Of a stretch of DNA of 5,716 nucleotides, positions 1-5,318 are shown piece after piece. The translations under genes and the position numbers were made by a program. Source of the stretch: Gemmatimonadota bacterium (GTDB lineage Bacteria > Gemmatimonadota > Gemmatimonadetes > Longimicrobiales > Longimicrobiaceae). The stretch covers positions 1 to 5,716 of the forward strand of contig JAHWJV010000246.1 of assembly GCA_019348265.1 (NCBI GenBank), in the 5' to 3' direction. Under the pieces are notes generated by a model. The model was not told where the DNA came from. It made no database searches and saw nothing but the letters and a program-made list of their open reading frames with translations. Every line of letters begins with the position of its first letter. Position 1 is the stretch's first letter.

Positions 1-13
1 GCTCTTCCGATCT
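1..13 (+). other. Illumina adapter remnant at the contig edge
   Basis: The first 13 bases, GCTCTTCCGATCT, are identical to the 3' end of the Illumina TruSeq/paired-end adapter that ligates next to the insert. Its position at base 1 is what an untrimmed adapter in an assembled read would give. It is not genomic sequence and marks the left edge as a library or assembly boundary, so joins close to it deserve suspicion. Confidence 0.88.
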
Positions 14-61
14 CGCCGAACGATCGGTCGTACTTGCTCCCGAGACACTGGCCCCGGCGGG

Positions 62-85
62 TGTGCATGTTACTGTGCATGTTGG
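62..85. repeat. 12-bp tandem duplication
   Basis: Two adjacent 12-base units, TGTGCATGTTAC (62-73) and TGTGCATGTTGG (74-85), share their first 10 bases. Read on the minus strand they give AACATGCACA twice with 12-bp spacing. Short direct repeats of this kind beside a tRNA junction resemble arm-type integrase sites, but they may equally be a chance duplication. Confidence 0.6.
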
Positions 86-94
86 GATGCAGAA

Positions 95-129
95 AGGGTG
101 CGAATCAGCCTCTCAGCCGTTCGCACCCT
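95..129. repeat. Perfect 10-bp inverted repeat (hairpin)
   Basis: AGGGTGCGAA (95-104) and TTCGCACCCT (120-129) are exact reverse complements around a 15-nt loop. Transcribed leftward, the stem is followed by TTCTGC, which is too poor in T for a convincing intrinsic terminator; transcribed rightward it has no T tract. It could still end minus-strand transcription, or be a protein-binding site in the supposed attachment region. Confidence 0.6.
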
Positions 130-188
130 ATCCGTAAGACCCCGCCTATTACTGCATTTCTGCTAAATCGCTAACCCTTACCGCGCGA

Positions 189-227
189 ACCCCATTCAGG
201 TGCGCTACCGGGCTGCGCTACGTCCCG
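189..227 (-). tRNA. tRNA-Pro(GGG), 5' half only (truncated)
   Basis: On the minus strand the sequence folds as a canonical tRNA 5' half. The acceptor strand is CGGGACG (227-221), followed by TA, then a D arm GCGC-AGCCCGGTA-GCGC (218-202), then A201, the anticodon 5' strand CCTGA (200-196), and the loop ATGGGGT (195-189) with anticodon GGG. The loop and D arm match the bacterial tRNA-Pro(GGG) pattern. The expected 3' anticodon strand TCAGG is replaced by TCGCG, and no T arm or matching CGTCCCG acceptor strand follows. The gene is therefore broken at or just after the anticodon loop and should give no functional tRNA unless the 3' half lies elsewhere. A good promoter sits upstream, so this was probably a working gene. 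The cause may be insertion of an element at the anticodon loop or a false assembly join. Confidence 0.8.
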
Positions 228-262
228 TTCCGGTCTCCGCCGGTGAACCAGGCGAAGGAACG

Positions 263-291
263 AATTTACCGGACTGCAGAAAGGCGGTCAA
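263..291 (-). promoter_or_regulatory. Sigma70-type promoter for tRNA-Pro
   Basis: On the minus strand TTGACC (291-286) and TAAATT (268-263) are separated by exactly 17 nt, close to the -35 and -10 consensus. The likely transcription start near 256 would leave a leader of about 29 nt before the tRNA 5' end at 227. It begins 8 bases past the hicB stop, so the tRNA appears to have its own promoter rather than relying on read-through. Confidence 0.7.
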
Positions 292-299
292 CCCCGGCT

Positions 300-623
300 C
301 TACCCCTGAGCAGCCCGAGCGAGTACTTCCGTCGCCCACTGGTTCAAACTCTTCCTCTCCCGCGCCGCGGCCACCGCTGCGGCGCGGTGTAGCTGTACCG
401 TCGCGCGAATCAGGAACTTGCCAGAGTAGGGGCGATCGGGCTCCTCACCCCGCTCTGCACAGAACTCCAGGTAATCGCCGACCGCAGCCTCGAAAGCGCG
501 ACGCATTTCCGATGCGGAGTCGGCCTCGAAGGAGATCACGTCTCGCGTATTGAGGACGCGTTCCTGGAGTACGGTAGTGGTGTCGTCGTACTCTACTTCC
601 GCCACGTAGCCCTTGTACTCCAT
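300..623 (-). CDS. hicB: HicB family antitoxin (orphan)
   Basis: This 107-aa protein has the two-part HicB layout. Residues 1-66 are the HicB-like domain that wraps the toxin (MEYKGYVAEVEYDD start, FEADSASEMRRAF, DYLEFCAERG). From about residue 67 (SGKFLIRATVQLHRAAA) to SLNQWATEVLARA is a ribbon-helix-helix DNA-binding tail. In HicAB systems HicB neutralises the RNase HicA and represses its own operon. The ATG at 623 is preferred because its A is the last base of the upstream TGA (TGATG), a coupled junction; a GTG at 626 would add one residue. Its toxin partner survives only as a fragment, so it is an orphan antitoxin here. Its third codon positions are less GC-rich than those of the genes to the right (many GTA, GAA, GCT and GCA codons), in keeping with accessory origin. 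The family call is strong; present function is unclear. Confidence 0.85.
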   Translation of the reverse strand: MEYKGYVAEVEYDDTTTVLQERVLNTRDVISFEADSASEMRRAFEAAVGDYLEFCAERGEEPDRPYSGKFLIRATVQLHRAAAVAAARERKSLNQWATEVLARAAQG

Positions 624-721
624 CACGACTTTACTCCCGCGTTGCTCAAGAAGTCCCGGACGTCTCGAATGGTCAACCGACCGACATCGTTCCTCGGGTG
701 CGGACGGTGGAATCGGAGATC
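623..721 (-). pseudogene. hicA: HicA toxin remnant (C-terminal 32 codons)
   Basis: The minus-strand frame ending in TGA at 625-623 encodes 32 residues that look like the C-terminal half of HicA: LRFHRPHPRNDVG followed by LTIRDVRDFLSNAGV. HicA proteins end with a basic HP.ND segment and a final helix of the form TLR.IL.QAG. The TGA overlaps the hicB ATG, the usual hicA-hicB arrangement, which supports the assignment. The N-terminal part, including the catalytic histidine region, is missing. The frame runs into the end of the transporter gene, where it has no ATG or GTG start and meets a TGA about 65 bases upstream of 721. HicA is normally 60-80 aa, so this is a truncated, presumably inactive toxin. 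The match is from memory of the family, not an alignment. Confidence 0.55.
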
Positions 722-1208
722 AGTGCGGCAGCCGCGGCCGCAGGTACCCGTACACCCACGCCCCCGCCATCGCGCTCAGGATCACCACCCCGATCACCCC
801 CACGCCGCTCCCCCAGAGCGCGAACAGCGGGCCCGGGCACGCCCCCGTCAGCGCCCAGCCGATCCCGAAGGTGATCCCGCCGACGATGTACCGGACTCCG
901 CTGCCCATCACCTTTGGCGGGATCACCAGCAGCGTGCCGAGGGTCGAGTGGACGGCGTAGCGCTTCATCAGCTGGACCGAGGTGATCGCGACCGGGAGCG
1001 CGGTCGCGAAGATCCCGAACATGTGGAATCCCTGGAAGCGGAACATCTCCTGGATGCGGAACCACGAGATGACCTCCCCCTTGGTGATCACGAAGCCGAA
1101 CGCGATCCCCACCAGGAGGTAGACCCACAGGCCGTGGCCCGAGCGCGGCTCTCCAGGGAGAAGGGCGCTCTCGACGTCGTCGGGTAGCGCGGTAGCGAGC
1201 GGTGGCAT
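720..1208 (-). CDS. YeeE/YedE-type membrane protein, second half (DUF6691-like)
   Basis: This 162-aa membrane protein has about four hydrophobic segments (residues 26-42, 60-80, 104-120, 134-155). It carries FGFVITKGEVISWFRIQEMF and the conserved cysteine loop TGACPGP (C124), both typical of the short YeeE/YedE partners annotated as DUF6691. YeeE (TsuA) proteins move thiosulfate across the inner membrane by relay between conserved cysteines; in many bacteria the function is split between two adjacent genes, as here. It lies 4 nt after the stop of its partner, so translation is probably coupled. No Shine-Dalgarno is visible, and the ATG sits in the loop of a predicted hairpin. The first 25 residues look unstructured. 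The substrate is inferred from the family and could be another sulfur compound. The TGA stop directly adjoins the hicA remnant. Confidence 0.85.
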   Translation of the reverse strand: MPPLATALPDDVESALLPGEPRSGHGLWVYLLVGIAFGFVITKGEVISWFRIQEMFRFQGFHMFGIFATALPVAITSVQLMKRYAVHSTLGTLLVIPPKVMGSGVRYIVGGITFGIGWALTGACPGPLFALWGSGVGVIGVVILSAMAGAWVYGYLRPRLPH

Positions 1209-1218
1209 GGCGCTACCC
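1182..1218 (-). promoter_or_regulatory. Hairpin spanning the stop/start junction of the transporter pair
   Basis: In the mRNA, GGGTAGCGC (1218-1210) and GCGCTACCC (1190-1182) are perfect 9-bp complements around a 19-nt loop. The stop TAG of the first transporter gene lies in the 5' arm and the ATG of the second lies in the loop. A second copy, CGCTACC (1197-1191), could pair with the same 5' arm to give a competing 7-bp hairpin with a 13-nt loop. A ribosome finishing the first gene would open either stem, so a role in translational coupling is plausible but untested. Confidence 0.45.
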
Positions 1219-1776
1219 GAGGAGGAGCGGGAGGAGCAGGAACGTGCCCGCGATCCCGCCGACGAAGAAGCCGACGAGCGCGACCATCGAGGCCGGCTGG
1301 AGGTCCGCCACGCCGGACAGGCCGTGTCCGGAAGTGCAGCCCCCCGCGTACGCGGTGCCGAACCCCACCAGGAATCCGCCTCCCACCAGCATCGCCAGGC
1401 CGCGGACGGTCAGAAGGCTGTTCCAGCTGAATAGGTCGCCAGGTACCAGGCCGGCGAACTGCTGGACCCCCAGCCCACGGAGGTCGGCTACGGTCGTCGC
1501 GGCGATCGCCACCGGCTCCGGGTTCGCGAACACGTACCCGGCGAGGAGTCCGCCGATGGTGATCCCGAGGGCGAACGCGAGATTCCAGCTTCCCTCCCTG
1601 CGCCAGTCGTAGCGGAAGAAGGCGACGTCCCGGGGCAGCACCGCCGCGCAGAGGTGGCGAAGGTTGCTGGAGATGCCGAAGAGCCGGTTGCCCAGCACCA
1701 GCAGCAGGGGCGCGAACAGGCCGAGCAGCGGCCCCGCCACGTACCACGGCCAGGGGCGGGTGAGCCAGTCTGGCAT
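1213..1776 (-). CDS. YeeE/YedE family transporter, first half
   Basis: This 187-aa integral membrane protein has hydrophobic segments at about residues 12-30, 64-83, 127-145 and 163-186. The diagnostic YeeE/YedE loop AGGCTSGHGLSG contains C147, and a second cysteine (C43) lies in LRHLCAAVLP. Members of this family import thiosulfate or related sulfur compounds, with cysteines passing the substrate along the pore. It is half the size of fused YeeE proteins (roughly 350 aa), so it most likely pairs with the DUF6691-like protein encoded 4 nt downstream. The ATG at 1776 follows a 27-nt gap after the M61 gene, and no Shine-Dalgarno is seen. No sulfur-oxidation or rhodanese gene is present in the window to fix the substrate. 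Confidence 0.88.
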   Translation of the reverse strand: MPDWLTRPWPWYVAGPLLGLFAPLLLVLGNRLFGISSNLRHLCAAVLPRDVAFFRYDWRREGSWNLAFALGITIGGLLAGYVFANPEPVAIAATTVADLRGLGVQQFAGLVPGDLFSWNSLLTVRGLAMLVGGGFLVGFGTAYAGGCTSGHGLSGVADLQPASMVALVGFFVGGIAGTFLLLPLLLG

Positions 1777-1803
1777 CGTGAGAAATTGAGGGAAGGTGGT
1801 GAA

Positions 1804-3612
1804 TCAGTCGGCCGGCTCGGCGATCGCAGGCTCCAGGGGCACGAGTCCCATCCAGCCGGCCCAGGCCGCCTCCTGGGCATCCGTCGGCTTCGCGACCCGA
1901 CTGAGCCTCGCCTTCGGCGCGGGGACCGGCCCTAGCTCGACCAGCAGGGTCAACAGCTCATCGCGGCGGAAGATCGTAAAGGCGAGATTCTCGCCGGGCT
2001 TCCCGGCCCAGACGCGCTTCGCCAGCTCGGGGACCGTAGCGACCCGGAAGCCGTCGAGCGCCACGATCTCGTCGGCCGCGTCGATACCCGCCTTCCAGGC
2101 GGGCGTGTCGGTCAGGACGTTGGCTACCTTCAGCCGCCCGGTCCGGTCGCCCGCGCGGATCCCGAGCCGCCCCTCCAGCACGGCGGCGTCGGCCGGGCGC
2201 TTCGGCGCTGCGCCTGCCGGACCCGCGGCGGTGGACTCGCCCGCCGCGGTCTCTGGCGCGGCCACCAGACCGACGCCGGCTACCTGCAGGTAGGGCGCGA
2301 AACCCAGCTCTTCCGTCCCGCGACTGTACCGGTCGAAGAATTCGCTGAGGTCTTTCCCGGCGACCTCCGCCGCGAGCGCCTCGACCGAGCCCTCTCCGCT
2401 CTCGGGATAGCCGACATCAGGCGCGCCGTAGCGCTCCCACAGGACGAGCATCAGATCGTCGAGCGAGCGCCGGTTGGCGGTCGCGCCGCGGATCTCCAGG
2501 TCCAGGAGCAGCCCGACCAGGGCGCCCTTCTGGTAATAGGAGATCTGCGCGTTCGGCGTGTGCTCGTCGGGGCGGTAGAAGCGGATCCAGGTGTCGAACG
2601 ACGACTCCGCGAGCGACTGGTGCCCGCGGCCGGGCAGCGATTCGAAGCGCGCGATCGACTCGCCGAGACGCGCGAGATACCGCTCGGGCGTGATGATCCC
2701 GGAACGCCGAAGGATCAGGTCCGTGTAGTACGTCGTCAGCCCTTCCACCACCCAGAGGTTCGTGGTGTAATTCTCCGCGGTGTAGTCGAACGGCCCGAGC
2801 GGCGCGGGGCGGATCCGCTTCGCGTTCCAGACGTGGAAGTGCTCGTGCGCCACCAGGGCGAGGAAGTTCTCGTACTCCTCCCCCTCGAACGCCCAGCGGT
2901 CGGCCTGAAGCGCGGACGAGTCCGCGTGCTCCAGGCCGCCGCGTCCCTCCGGCAGGAGGTGCAGGATGAAGAGGTAGCTCCGGTACGGGAGACCGTCGAA
3001 CAGCCGCTTGGCCGCATCGACGATGCGGCGCGTGTCGGCGACCAGCCGGTCCCGGTCGAACTCGCCGCGGCCCCACACGGCGTAGCGGTGGGGGAGGCCG
3101 TCCTGCTCCCACTCGATCAGCTCGTGCGTGCCGATCTCCATCGGTGCGTCGACCAGCCGATCGTAGCTCTCGGCCCGATACCGAAGCGGAGCGGGGGAGG
3201 GCAGAGTGGTGGTGACCCTCCAGCCCTCCGGCGGCTCGATGGTGACCTCGAGCGGCCCGGTCTCGGTCCCGCGCGCGAACATGAACACGGACGCACCGTT
3301 CACGTAGCCGTGCGTCGAGTCGAGATGGCTCGTGCGCACGGTCAGCTCGTTCGCGTACACCCGGTAGGAGACGCGCAGCTCCCCGTCGGGTGCGGCCACA
3401 CGCCAGGTACTCTTGTCGGTTTTGGTCCAGTCGACGGCCGGCTCGACGCGGAAGTCCTGGACGTGGCGGGCGAACTCGCGCAGCAGGTACGAGCCCGGCG
3501 TCCAGGACGCCATCACCAGCTCCAGCGGGCCGGCGGCCCCGCTGATGCGCACTTCCACCTCGAAAAGGTGCGAGTGCGGCTGGGGCATGGAGAGGCGGTA
3601 CGAGACGTTCAC
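1804..3612 (-). CDS. M61 family glycyl aminopeptidase with C-terminal PDZ domain
   Basis: This 602-aa zinc metallopeptidase resembles bacterial M61 glycyl aminopeptidases, which remove N-terminal glycine or alanine from peptides. Residues 1-160 are the beta-rich M61 N-terminal domain (WTPGSYLLREFARHV at 37-51). The catalytic domain holds GGLEHADS (225-232), the zinc motif HEHFHVWN (256-263) with ligands H256 and H260 and catalytic E257, and WVVEG with the third ligand E290. YYQKGALVG (359-367) follows, as usual in the family. An Ala/Pro/Gly-rich linker (about 450-478) leads to a PDZ domain (about 480-560; NVLTDTPAWKAGIDAADEI). Length is normal and all active-site residues are present. No signal peptide is visible, so it is probably cytosolic. 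The start is GTG at 3612, 10 nt after the proline dehydrogenase stop, with only a weak AGG upstream; MNVSYRLSMP fits the usual family beginning. Confidence 0.93.
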   Translation of the reverse strand: MNVSYRLSMPQPHSHLFEVEVRISGAAGPLELVMASWTPGSYLLREFARHVQDFRVEPAVDWTKTDKSTWRVAAPDGELRVSYRVYANELTVRTSHLDSTHGYVNGASVFMFARGTETGPLEVTIEPPEGWRVTTTLPSPAPLRYRAESYDRLVDAPMEIGTHELIEWEQDGLPHRYAVWGRGEFDRDRLVADTRRIVDAAKRLFDGLPYRSYLFILHLLPEGRGGLEHADSSALQADRWAFEGEEYENFLALVAHEHFHVWNAKRIRPAPLGPFDYTAENYTTNLWVVEGLTTYYTDLILRRSGIITPERYLARLGESIARFESLPGRGHQSLAESSFDTWIRFYRPDEHTPNAQISYYQKGALVGLLLDLEIRGATANRRSLDDLMLVLWERYGAPDVGYPESGEGSVEALAAEVAGKDLSEFFDRYSRGTEELGFAPYLQVAGVGLVAAPETAAGESTAAGPAGAAPKRPADAAVLEGRLGIRAGDRTGRLKVANVLTDTPAWKAGIDAADEIVALDGFRVATVPELAKRVWAGKPGENLAFTIFRRDELLTLLVELGPVPAPKARLSRVAKPTDAQEAAWAGWMGLVPLEPAIAEPAD

Positions 3613-3622
3613 CAGGACCGGC

Positions 3623-4654
3623 TTACCTGGAGTGGTTGCGGCGCTTGCGCCAGGCGAAGCCGAAGAAGCTGCCGGCGAGCATGCCGGCGCCGAGCGCGAA
3701 CGGACTGGCTAGACGCGGAATGGGGGACTCCCGGACGATGCTGCTCGTGACGAAGAGCAGGTTCGCCGGCCGCTCCGCCATTCGCCGCATCAGGTAGGGA
3801 TACCACGACCCGCCGAACGGGATGTACACGCGCACGTTGTAGCCATCCTCCCGAAGCCGCTGCTGCAGATCGCGGCGGATGCCGTACAGCATCTGGAACT
3901 CGAACGACTCACGGGAGATCCCCTGCTCGAAGGCGTAGCGGCGGGTCTCGGCGATGATCGCTTGGTCGTGCGTGGCGATCGCGGGATAGCAGCCAGCGTG
4001 AAGCAGCGTCTTCGTCTCATCCAGATACTGGCGATCGACCTCGGCCTTCTCGGGGAAGGCGACTTCATCGGGCTCGTTGTACGCCCCCTTCACCAGCCGG
4101 ATGCGCATCCCCTTTCCGACCAGCCGGTCCAGGTCGCGGGGGGTACGCTTGAGGTAGGACTGCAGCACCGTGCCTACGTTTCGGTATCCGTTCTCCCACA
4201 GCGATTCGACCAGCTTGATGGTCCGCTCGGTGTACTCGGAGGCCTCCATGTCCAGCCGAACGAAGATCTCGCCCTCGCCGTTCCCCAGCTCGCGCGCTCG
4301 GCTCAGTACGCGCTCGAGGTTCTCCCGGCAGAACTCCTCGTCGATGCCCAGCCCGAGCGCCGACGGCTTCACCGAGATGTTCGCGTCCAGCCCCTCCGCC
4401 GCGATCCGCTCCAGCGTCGCGATCGCCACCCGTCCCGCCTCCTCCGCTTCCGCCCGGTTGGTGACCGACTCGCCGAGGTAGTCGAGCGAGACCTTCAGCC
4501 CCAGCTCGTTCATCGCGCGTGCGGCCTTGATCGCGTCGTCGAGCGACTCCCCGGCGACGAAGCGCTCCGCGATGCGCCGCGACAGGGGGGTCCGCGTGAT
4601 GAGGCGCTTCGCCGCGGGGCTCTCGCTCAGGAACAGCAGGCTCTCTCGGAGCAT
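3623..4654 (-). CDS. Proline dehydrogenase (monofunctional, FAD-dependent)
   Basis: This 343-aa PRODH-domain protein oxidises L-proline to pyrroline-5-carboxylate, the first step of proline breakdown to glutamate, passing electrons to the membrane quinone pool. Visible landmarks on the beta/alpha barrel are ISVKPSALGL (93-102, K96), FVRLDME (131-137, D135), LVKGAYNE (187-194), ATHD (227-230), FQMLYGIR (253-260), and the substrate-binding helix WYPYLMRRMAER (284-295) with the Arg pair R290/R291. Length is that of stand-alone bacterial enzymes (PruB type) rather than the PutA fusion, and no P5C dehydrogenase is in the window. The last 27 residues are unusual: a short hydrophobic stretch (about 318-335) ends in a basic RKRRNHSR tail, which may tether the enzyme to the membrane. 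The ATG at 4654 is preceded by TGAGG at close spacing. The M61 gene begins 10 nt downstream. Confidence 0.95.
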   Translation of the reverse strand: MLRESLLFLSESPAAKRLITRTPLSRRIAERFVAGESLDDAIKAARAMNELGLKVSLDYLGESVTNRAEAEEAGRVAIATLERIAAEGLDANISVKPSALGLGIDEEFCRENLERVLSRARELGNGEGEIFVRLDMEASEYTERTIKLVESLWENGYRNVGTVLQSYLKRTPRDLDRLVGKGMRIRLVKGAYNEPDEVAFPEKAEVDRQYLDETKTLLHAGCYPAIATHDQAIIAETRRYAFEQGISRESFEFQMLYGIRRDLQQRLREDGYNVRVYIPFGGSWYPYLMRRMAERPANLLFVTSSIVRESPIPRLASPFALGAGMLAGSFFGFAWRKRRNHSR

Positions 4655-4684
4655 GGCCTCAGTCCACCGATAGGTTCGGCACGG

Positions 4685-5062
4685 TCACCCCTCGGCGGCT
4701 TCCTCGGCCGACCGACGCGCGATCTCCTGGTCCAGAATCTCCTTCACCGAGCTCAGCGGAAGCCCTTCCAGAGCAGCCCGGGCCTCCTGCTGCGTCGGCG
4801 CTCCCGTCAGGTCCCCCGTCTCCAGGTGGCCCATCACCGACGACCCGGTCTGCGCCCAGCGGAGGAAGATCAGGTACGCGACCCACTCCCCCGACGCCTC
4901 GTCCGCGCGCTCTACCTCGACCGCCGCCGTGTACGGCTGCCCGTCCGACCCCTCGAACGCCGCGGCGCGGCCGTGCACCGCTGCGTAGCCGCCCAGCGTG
5001 CTGTCGTCCACACCCTCAGGCGTGACGGGGTTTAGCCGGTCTTCCGCGCTCTGGTATCGCAC
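4685..5062 (-). CDS. Conserved hypothetical protein (125 aa)
   Basis: I do not recognise this protein. It is soluble, with no signal peptide or membrane segment. It has a probable beta-rich first part (YAAVHGRAAAFEGSDGQPYT, then EWVAYLIFLRWAQTG around residues 59-73) and a helical, acidic C-terminus (SVKEILDQEIARRSAEEAAEG). It starts with GTG at 5062; no Shine-Dalgarno is seen. It is believed to be real because its codons are strongly GC-rich at third positions like its neighbours, it lies 30 nt upstream of proline dehydrogenase on the same strand, and the hydrophobic pattern is orderly. It is likely the first gene of the leftward gene run. A regulatory or accessory role in the proline/peptide operon would be a guess from position only. 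Confidence 0.7.
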   Translation of the reverse strand: MRYQSAEDRLNPVTPEGVDDSTLGGYAAVHGRAAAFEGSDGQPYTAAVEVERADEASGEWVAYLIFLRWAQTGSSVMGHLETGDLTGAPTQQEARAALEGLPLSSVKEILDQEIARRSAEEAAEG

Positions 5063-5171
5063 GCGCCCAAGCTAACGAGTGCCCTCCGCGCCCGACAAGC
5101 CGTGCGGCCGTGCGGCGCGTGGAGCAGAATTTGTATCCGTGTGGAGTTGCAAGTTTGGGCGCATGCCCGCT

Positions 5172-5186
5172 GCGCGGTCACCGCGC
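5172..5186. repeat. 15-bp palindrome, operator-like
   Basis: GCGCGGT (5172-5178) and ACCGCGC (5180-5186) are perfect reverse complements around a single central C. The shape suits a dimeric regulator binding site, and it lies about 110 bases upstream of the leftward operon. No regulator gene is nearby to support this. Confidence 0.45.
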
Positions 5187-5190
5187 TCTA

Positions 5191-5225
5191 GTCGCGTAGA
5201 CACGATACAACCGTGTCTGCGCGAC
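5191..5225. repeat. 14-bp inverted repeat with 7-nt loop
   Basis: GTCGCGTAGACACG (5191-5204) pairs with CGTGTCTGCGCGAC (5212-5225) with one T-G position (5197/5219) around the loop ATACAAC. It is a strong potential hairpin in DNA or RNA. Neither side has a T tract, so an intrinsic terminator is unlikely. It could be an operator, an RNA structure in a leader, or a degenerate repeat element. Confidence 0.6.
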
Positions 5226-5231
5226 CGGAGT

Positions 5232-5254
5232 CGGCCACAAGACGGACGTGGCCG
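5232..5254. repeat. 7-bp inverted repeat with 9-nt loop
   Basis: CGGCCAC (5232-5238) and GTGGCCG (5248-5254) are exact reverse complements. A competing pairing, GACGG (5241-5245) with CCGTC (5252-5256), overlaps it. It begins 6 bases after the previous hairpin. Confidence 0.45.
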
Positions 5255-5318
5255 TCTCCGCCCTTCGGGTTACGATCGCTTGCGCGAGACAGGACCGGCG
5301 TAAGCCGTCACCCGCGGA

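Larger units (their letters stand above)
14..188. other. Unassigned segment between adapter and truncated tRNA-Pro
   Basis: No gene is recognised in these 175 bases. They hold a 12-bp tandem duplication, a perfect 10-bp inverted repeat and a GCTAA direct repeat (162-166 and 170-174). All three plus-strand frames are open from the left edge into this segment. The frame ending in TAA at 136-138 would encode a C-terminal tail containing APAGVHVTVHVGMQKG. Such a tail could belong to a tyrosine integrase lying beyond the contig end, since integrase genes often finish beside an attachment site, but no catalytic residue is present, so this is only a guess. The segment is directly next to the point where the tRNA-Pro match stops. 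Confidence 0.4.

Noticed and set aside
95..129. Intrinsic terminator for the minus-strand genes
   Set aside because: The stem is good but the trailing bases (TTCTGC) lack a U tract, so it is reported only as a hairpin.
14..189. Group I intron in the anticodon loop of tRNA-Pro
   Set aside because: No P/Q/R/S-like core (no GACTA or matching AGTC element) is visible after the 5' exon, and no 3' exon appears before the contig edge.
339..352. GGTTCAAAC resembling a tRNA T-arm
   Set aside because: It lies in the hicB coding region (antisense to SLNQW) and has no surrounding cloverleaf.
2560..3750. Long open plus-strand frame (396 codons) opposite the M61 gene
   Set aside because: It is antisense to a peptidase with every catalytic motif intact, its translation is Arg/Val/Gly-rich low-information sequence, and high GC readily keeps such frames open.
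3962..5035. Long open plus-strand frame (357 codons) opposite proline dehydrogenase and the 125-aa gene
   Set aside because: It crosses two real minus-strand genes and their gap, and shows no domain; it is a GC-driven shadow.
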